From the NCBI GenBank assembly GCA_028287455.1, contig JAQBPP010000159.1, positions 1 to 9,709 on the forward strand: a DNA stretch of 9,709 nt, read 5' to 3'. Shown here in pieces: positions 6,688-9,709 of this stretch (position 1 is its first letter; each line of letters opens with the position of its first letter). A program made the position numbers and the translations under genes. This stretch comes from Bacilli bacterium (GTDB taxonomy: Bacteria; Bacillota; Bacilli; Tumebacillales; JAQBPP01). A model generated the notes under the pieces. That model was not told the origin of the DNA. It was given only the letters and a program-made list of their open reading frames with translations, and made no database searches.

Positions 6688-7811
6688 ATTATGTGTTTGA
6701 ACGCATTGCCATCGTGGGAGTGGGCCTCATCGGGGGGTCACTCGCCCTTGGCTGGAAAAAGGCGCTTGTGGCAAGCGAAGTCATTGGAATTGATGTCAAT
6801 GAACAATCACTTTCTTTAGCGCTGTCGTTAGGTGCAATTGATCGCGGATATACCAGCATCGATCAGGCGATGCAGACACCATTGGATGTAATCGTCCTGG
6901 CTACTCATGTGAATCTTTCCATTGAGCTGTTAAAAAAGATCGCCTCGCTAAGCCCCACGCCAGGATTAATTATTACCGATGTCTCAGGGACAAAAGAGCT
7001 GATTCAAACAACAGCTTCACAAGTATTGCCTGCATCCGTCCATTTTATAGGGGGACATCCGATGGCCGGCTCTCATCGCTCCGGCATCGAAGCGGCTACT
7101 GGCAGTTTATTTGAAAATGCGGTCTATGTACTCACTTCAAATGTTCAAAACCGGGCAGCGGCCTATTTGGCGTCCGAACAGAAGCTGCAGGCAGCAGTAG
7201 AGCGCTTGGGTGCGCATGTATTATGGCTGGATGCGAGCGTGCATGACCAAGTGGTCGCCGCCATTTCACATATCCCTCACATTGTCGCGGCACAACTGGT
7301 GGATTTGGTTGCCGATCTTAGTGTCGATAATCCCTATTACGCCCGGCTCGCAGCAGGAGGGTTTCGGGATGTGACACGGATTGCATCCGGCAATCCTGAA
7401 TTGTGGCGGGATATTGTCCGAACCAATCAAGGGCCGCTAAGACAGCTGTTGTTGTCGTGGCAAAAGAGGACCGACTCGTTTCTGAACTGGATTGACCAAA
7501 ATGATGATCAAGCGATTACCGATTTTTTCGCCCGTGCAAGGGACTTCCGTGAAATGCTGCCTCAAAAGACGACAGGTGCTGTTCGGCAGTATTTCGAGCT
7601 TACAGTGCATGTGCCTGATGAACCAGGCGTGATCGGCCGGGTGGCCACACTGCTTGGGGAAGCGTCGATTAACTTGCGAAACATTGCAATCCTGGAAAAC
7701 CGTGAGGGTGAAAATGCACCGTTGTTACTGGCGTTTGCAACACAAGTCGATTGGGAACAAGGCACACAACTGCTGGAAGAAAACGGGTATGCGATCTTCA
7801 TTAAGGAGTGA
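6684..7811 (+). CDS. tyrA: Prephenate dehydrogenase with C-terminal ACT domain
   Basis: Oxidatively decarboxylates prephenate to 4-hydroxyphenylpyruvate, the tyrosine branch. The 375 residues start with a Rossmann fold: the glycine motif GVGLIGGSL (12-20) and Asp37 in GIDVN at the end of the second strand, which suggests NAD+ rather than NADP+. The dehydrogenase core has TDVSGTK, the active-site HPMAGSHRSG (125-134), AISHIPH, and GGFRDVTRIA. Residues 303-375 form an ACT domain (FELTVHVPDEPGVIGRVATL, then INLRNIAILE), which in related enzymes binds an aromatic amino acid such as tyrosine for feedback control. The layout matches B. subtilis TyrA. The start overlaps trpA (ATGA), whereas B. subtilis has hisC between these two genes. 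It links tyrosine output to the trp transcript and uses the prephenate made by AroH. Confidence 0.96.
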   Translation: MNYVFERIAIVGVGLIGGSLALGWKKALVASEVIGIDVNEQSLSLALSLGAIDRGYTSIDQAMQTPLDVIVLATHVNLSIELLKKIASLSPTPGLIITDVSGTKELIQTTASQVLPASVHFIGGHPMAGSHRSGIEAATGSLFENAVYVLTSNVQNRAAAYLASEQKLQAAVERLGAHVLWLDASVHDQVVAAISHIPHIVAAQLVDLVADLSVDNPYYARLAAGGFRDVTRIASGNPELWRDIVRTNQGPLRQLLLSWQKRTDSFLNWIDQNDDQAITDFFARARDFREMLPQKTTGAVRQYFELTVHVPDEPGVIGRVATLLGEASINLRNIAILENREGENAPLLLAFATQVDWEQGTQLLEENGYAIFIKE

Positions 7812-7848
7812 CGAGGAGTCCTAAATACATCCTCGCATGTTTTCCGCT

Positions 7849-7885
7849 GACTGATGGTGAAGGAAGTTTTACAGTCTTTTCTTTT
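7849..7885 (+). terminator. Candidate weak terminator of the trp-tyrA operon
   Basis: GACT (7849-7852) can pair with AGTC (7873-7876), and GTGAA (7857-7861) with TTTAC (7868-7872). Together they give a bulged hairpin followed by TTTTCTTTT (7877-7885). Closer to the tyrA stop, CGAGGA (7812-7817) and TCCTCG (7830-7835) form a second small hairpin without a good T run. Either could end the transcript or stabilise its 3' end. The stronger terminator at 7992-8021 would catch read-through. Confidence 0.35.
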
Positions 7886-7890
7886 AAAAA

Positions 7891-7904
7891 AGATAGCGCT
7901 TTCA
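7891..7904 (-). promoter_or_regulatory. CcpA cre-like box upstream of the 7913 promoter
   Basis: The minus strand reads TGAAAGCGCTATCT, which fits the cre consensus TGWNANCGNTNWCA at 13 of 14 positions, including the central CG and nearly full dyad symmetry. It ends 8 bases before the -35 box and is centred about 51 bases upstream of the expected start. That is near where CcpA activates some promoters, so activation is possible. Binding is inferred. Confidence 0.5.
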
Positions 7905-7912
7905 AAAAATGC

Positions 7913-7942
7913 TTGACTTGGTAAAAGAGGGTAAGTTACAAT
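7913..7942 (+). promoter_or_regulatory. Candidate sigma-A promoter of a short transcript
   Basis: TTGACT (7913-7918) and TACAAT (7937-7942) each match the consensus at five of six positions with an 18-base spacer (TTACAA at 7936 would give 17). The expected start is near 7949. This is the best promoter match I see in the window. It points towards the helicase gene but meets a strong terminator about 45 bases after the start. Confidence 0.6.
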
Positions 7943-7948
7943 AAAGCT

Positions 7949-8021
7949 AGGATTTATTGGTAATGGTTTCTCTCCACTCCTATCATATTTTGCCCACCTG
8001 AATTCGGGTGGGCACTTTTTT
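7949..8021 (+). ncRNA. Candidate small RNA or short attenuated leader
   Basis: The segment is bounded by a good promoter on the left and a strong intrinsic terminator on the right, giving a transcript of roughly 70 nt. Its 5' part (7949-7991) is pyrimidine-rich with little evident structure. It contains a 12-codon ORF (7963-8001, MVSLHSYHILPT) whose stop falls in the terminator stem; the only ribosome-binding-like sequence is a weak AGGA 10 nt ahead. It may be a free small RNA, a leader whose terminator controls the helicase gene, or a promoter that happens to precede an operon-end terminator. I recognise no known RNA family. Confidence 0.35.
7992..8021 (+). terminator. Strong intrinsic terminator
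   Basis: GCCCACCTG (7992-8000) pairs with CGGGTGGGC (8005-8013) in a 9-bp stem (one G-U pair) with loop AATT, followed by ACTTTTTT (8014-8021). It is strong in the + direction only, since the other flank gives no T run on the minus strand. It ends the short transcript and any read-through from tyrA. Confidence 0.9.
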
Positions 8022-8025
8022 GTCG

Positions 8026-8039
8026 TGAAATCGCTTTCT
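8026..8039 (+). promoter_or_regulatory. Second CcpA cre-like box
   Basis: TGAAATCGCTTTCT fits the cre consensus TGWNANCGNTNWCA at 13 of 14 positions, and its minus strand also fits at 13. It lies 135 bases downstream of the first box and 16 bases upstream of a possible -35 box. Two such matches within one 340-base spacer make chance less likely, but function is inferred. Confidence 0.4.
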
Positions 8040-8055
8040 GCATGATTTTTGTCGT

Positions 8056-8087
8056 TTGGCAAATACTACCTGAGGCTGCTGTATAGT
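8056..8087 (+). promoter_or_regulatory. Weak candidate promoter for the helicase gene
   Basis: TATAGT (8082-8087) is a good -10 box, but the only recognisable -35, TTGGCA (8056-8061), is 20 bases away, longer than the usual 16-18. Since a strong terminator precedes it, the helicase gene probably needs a promoter in about this place. Confidence 0.3.
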
Positions 8088-8138
8088 TCGTGCGCTCGGA
8101 TCAGGGCTCCTGGTTCGAGTGACTTTGGCTTGTGATCC

Positions 8139-8145
8139 GGAGGGA
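8139..8145 (+). promoter_or_regulatory. Ribosome binding site fixing the GTG start of the helicase gene
   Basis: GGAGGGA is followed after 6 bases by GTG at 8152, a near-ideal arrangement. The next in-frame GTG upstream (8119) lacks such a site, and the frame is closed by TGA at 8071. Confidence 0.8.
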
Positions 8146-8151
8146 TTTAGC

Positions 8152-9709
8152 GTGTGGGACAGACCCCTGGTTGTTCAGAGCGATCGAACGCTGCTTTTGG
8201 AAGTAGCGCATCCGCTGGCTGAACAAGCTCGAACCGGCATCGCTCAGTTTGCCGAACTGCTTAAAAGTCCTGATTACATTCATACCTACCAGATGAGCAG
8301 TTTGTCTCTGTGGAATGCGTGTGCGTTAGGCTGGACTTCTGAGCGCGTCGCAGCAACATTGCAAGCGGTCAGCCGCTACGCTATTCCGGCTGTAATTGAA
8401 CAGTTCATCGAACAGGAAATGGGCAAGTACGGCAAACTGGTGATGAAAAGATCCGGTAAAAGCGGTCTTGTGCTGGAAGGAGACGGGAAAGCACTTGCTG
8501 AACTGCGGTATTTACCTGGCCTGATGGATCTGGTTGCCAGGAGCGCAAACGGATCGTATACGGCGTCTCGTGAACTGCGGGGAGAGATCAAGCGGTTATT
8601 GGTTCGCCAAGGGTTTCCGGTGCTGGATATGATCGGGTATGACCAGACTCCTCTCTTACTGCCGCAAGAGCAAACGAATCAGGCAATTCGATATGCGCTG
8701 CGGCCGGAGGTGCAGTTGCGCGACTATCAGGAAGAAGCAGTGCAATCCATTTTGTCGCTCGTAAGCAGACCGGATGATCTGAGTGGGGTGATCTTGCTGC
8801 CGTGCGGTTCTGGCAAGACACTGGTGGGGCTGGCCATTATGGGCGGATTAAACACGAAAACACTTATCATTACGCCCAATTTAGTGGCGCTTAGGCAGTG
8901 GAAACGTGAAGCGGCGGCGCGGCTCAATCTGCCGAGTGACTTGTTTGGTGAATATTCATCAACAGTCAAGGAAATTAAGCCTGTCACCTTTACAACTTAT
9001 CAAATGCTTTGTTACCAAAAGAATGATCGTTTTTCCCATTTTGAACGTCTCAATCGCGAAGAGTGGGGTCTCTTGCTCTATGATGAAGTGCAATTGCTGC
9101 CTGCACCCATGTTTCGTTTATGTGCGGCAGTTCAGGGAATCCGCAGAGTAGGGCTTACTGCTACGCTTGTACGAGAAGACGGTGCGGAAACCGATGTGTT
9201 TTCCTTGATCGGACCCAAACGATTCGAGGTGCCGTGGCGAATGATTGAACAGACTGGTTACCTGGCAAAAGTCAGAACAATTGAGATCTCCGTATCGATG
9301 GAGCCGGAAGATCGGCTGAGGTATTTAACCAGTTCCAATCGTATGAAATACAGAGTGGCAGCTGAGAACAGGAGAAAATTGAACCTGGTGCGAGAGCTGG
9401 TGCAGCAGCATGTCAATGAAAGAATCCTCATCATTGGCAACTATTTAAATCAGTTAAAGGAGATCAGTCGTGAACTAGGCGCTCCCCTCTTGACCGGACA
9501 AACTCCAGATAGCTCGCGCGACGAACTATATGATCAATTTCGGGGCGGTGAAATCCACTGCTTGGTCGTGTCACGTGTAGCAAATGTGGCGGTGGATCTG
9601 CCCGACGCCCAGGTGGCAATTCAAGTGTCCGGGCAGTTCGGGTCCCGCCAGGAAGAAGCGCAGCGGCTCGGACGCATCCTGCGGCCCAACCAAAATGGCC
9701 GTGAATCGA
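8152..9709 (+). CDS. XPB/Ssl2-family superfamily 2 DNA helicase (3' end outside window)
   Basis: ATP-dependent 3'-5' DNA helicase or translocase of the bacterial XPB type; the exact role in bacteria is unsettled, with DNA repair likely. 519 residues are visible, starting at GTG with GGAGGGA 6 nt ahead. Residues 1 to about 150 resemble the XPB N-terminal domain. RPEVQLRDYQEEAV (184-197) precedes the helicase core. Next come Walker A LPCGSGKT (216-223), motif Ia TPNLVALRQW (241-250), motif II YDEVQLLPAP (310-319), motif III GLTATLVREDG (334-344) with the RED residues (341-343) typical of XPB, and the second RecA-like domain with GSRQEEAQRLGRILRP (497-512), motif VI. Mycobacterial homologues keep DEVH in motif II; here it is DEVQ. 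Only a short C-terminal part should be missing, as homologues have about 550-570 residues. It is separated from tyrA by terminators, so it is probably its own unit. Confidence 0.92.
   Translation, partial: MWDRPLVVQSDRTLLLEVAHPLAEQARTGIAQFAELLKSPDYIHTYQMSSLSLWNACALGWTSERVAATLQAVSRYAIPAVIEQFIEQEMGKYGKLVMKRSGKSGLVLEGDGKALAELRYLPGLMDLVARSANGSYTASRELRGEIKRLLVRQGFPVLDMIGYDQTPLLLPQEQTNQAIRYALRPEVQLRDYQEEAVQSILSLVSRPDDLSGVILLPCGSGKTLVGLAIMGGLNTKTLIITPNLVALRQWKREAAARLNLPSDLFGEYSSTVKEIKPVTFTTYQMLCYQKNDRFSHFERLNREEWGLLLYDEVQLLPAPMFRLCAAVQGIRRVGLTATLVREDGAETDVFSLIGPKRFEVPWRMIEQTGYLAKVRTIEISVSMEPEDRLRYLTSSNRMKYRVAAENRRKLNLVRELVQQHVNERILIIGNYLNQLKEISRELGAPLLTGQTPDSSRDELYDQFRGGEIHCLVVSRVANVAVDLPDAQVAIQVSGQFGSRQEEAQRLGRILRPNQNGRES

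Noticed and set aside
7998..8016. GGGTGG near 8006 as the T-box sequence of a tRNA-sensing riboswitch
   Set aside because: The rest of the T-box motif (NACCGCG) is absent and there is no stem I with a specifier loop; the bases belong to the terminator stem.
7812..8151. A hidden gene, CRISPR array, tRNA or mobile-element remnant in the tyrA-helicase spacer
   Set aside because: There is no long frame, no repeated unit, no cloverleaf and no terminal inverted repeats; only the regulatory elements listed could be supported.
8588..9440. Several minus-strand and alternative-frame ORFs at the 3' end of the window
   Set aside because: They overlap the continuous plus-strand XPB helicase frame that starts at GTG 8152 and carries all helicase motifs.

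Overview
The window carries an aromatic amino acid biosynthesis supraoperon of the Bacillus type, all on the + strand, followed by a regulatory-looking intergenic stretch and the start of an XPB-family DNA helicase gene. The gene order aroC(partial)-aroB-aroH-trpD-trpC-trpF-trpB-trpA-tyrA, a monofunctional AroH-class chorismate mutase, a tyrA with a C-terminal ACT domain, strong GGAGG-type ribosome binding sites, a TRAP-like leader and CcpA-like boxes all point to a low-to-mid GC Bacillota of class Bacilli. The XPB-like helicase and the moderate GC would suit Alicyclobacillaceae- or Paenibacillaceae-like relatives, but I cannot fix the genus from sequence alone.

Region 1 (1-1928): the C-terminal 150 codons of chorismate synthase, then 3-dehydroquinate synthase and chorismate mutase, joined by ATGA stop/start overlaps. 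These supply chorismate and turn part of it into prephenate.

Region 2 (1929-2160): no gene, but dense regulation. A sigma-A-like promoter overlaps the aroH stop codon. It is followed by a row of (G/T)AG triplets at about 5-nt spacing, very like the TRAP binding site of the Bacillus subtilis trp leader, and then an intrinsic terminator. This looks like a tryptophan-responsive attenuator. In B. subtilis the gene after this leader is trpE; here it is trpD, and no trpE is present.

Region 3 (2161-7811): trpD, trpC, trpF, trpB and trpA carry anthranilate to tryptophan, and tyrA (prephenate dehydrogenase) follows with a 4-nt overlap. The hisC gene that separates trpA and tyrA in B. subtilis is missing, and so is the EPSP synthase gene that follows tyrA there. 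All known catalytic residues I could place are present.

Region 4 (7812-8151, 340 bases): a weak candidate operon terminator, a CcpA-type cre-like box just upstream of a good promoter, a roughly 70-nt segment ending in a strong intrinsic terminator (candidate small RNA or short leader), a second cre-like box, and a weak candidate promoter for the next gene.

Region 5 (8152-9709, runs off the window): a GTG-initiated gene for an XPB/Ssl2-type superfamily 2 helicase, with the usual motif II DEVH read as DEVQ.

The most rewarding places for a second look are the TRAP-like attenuator placed directly in front of trpD with no trpE, and the cre-promoter-short transcript-terminator cassette between tyrA and the helicase.
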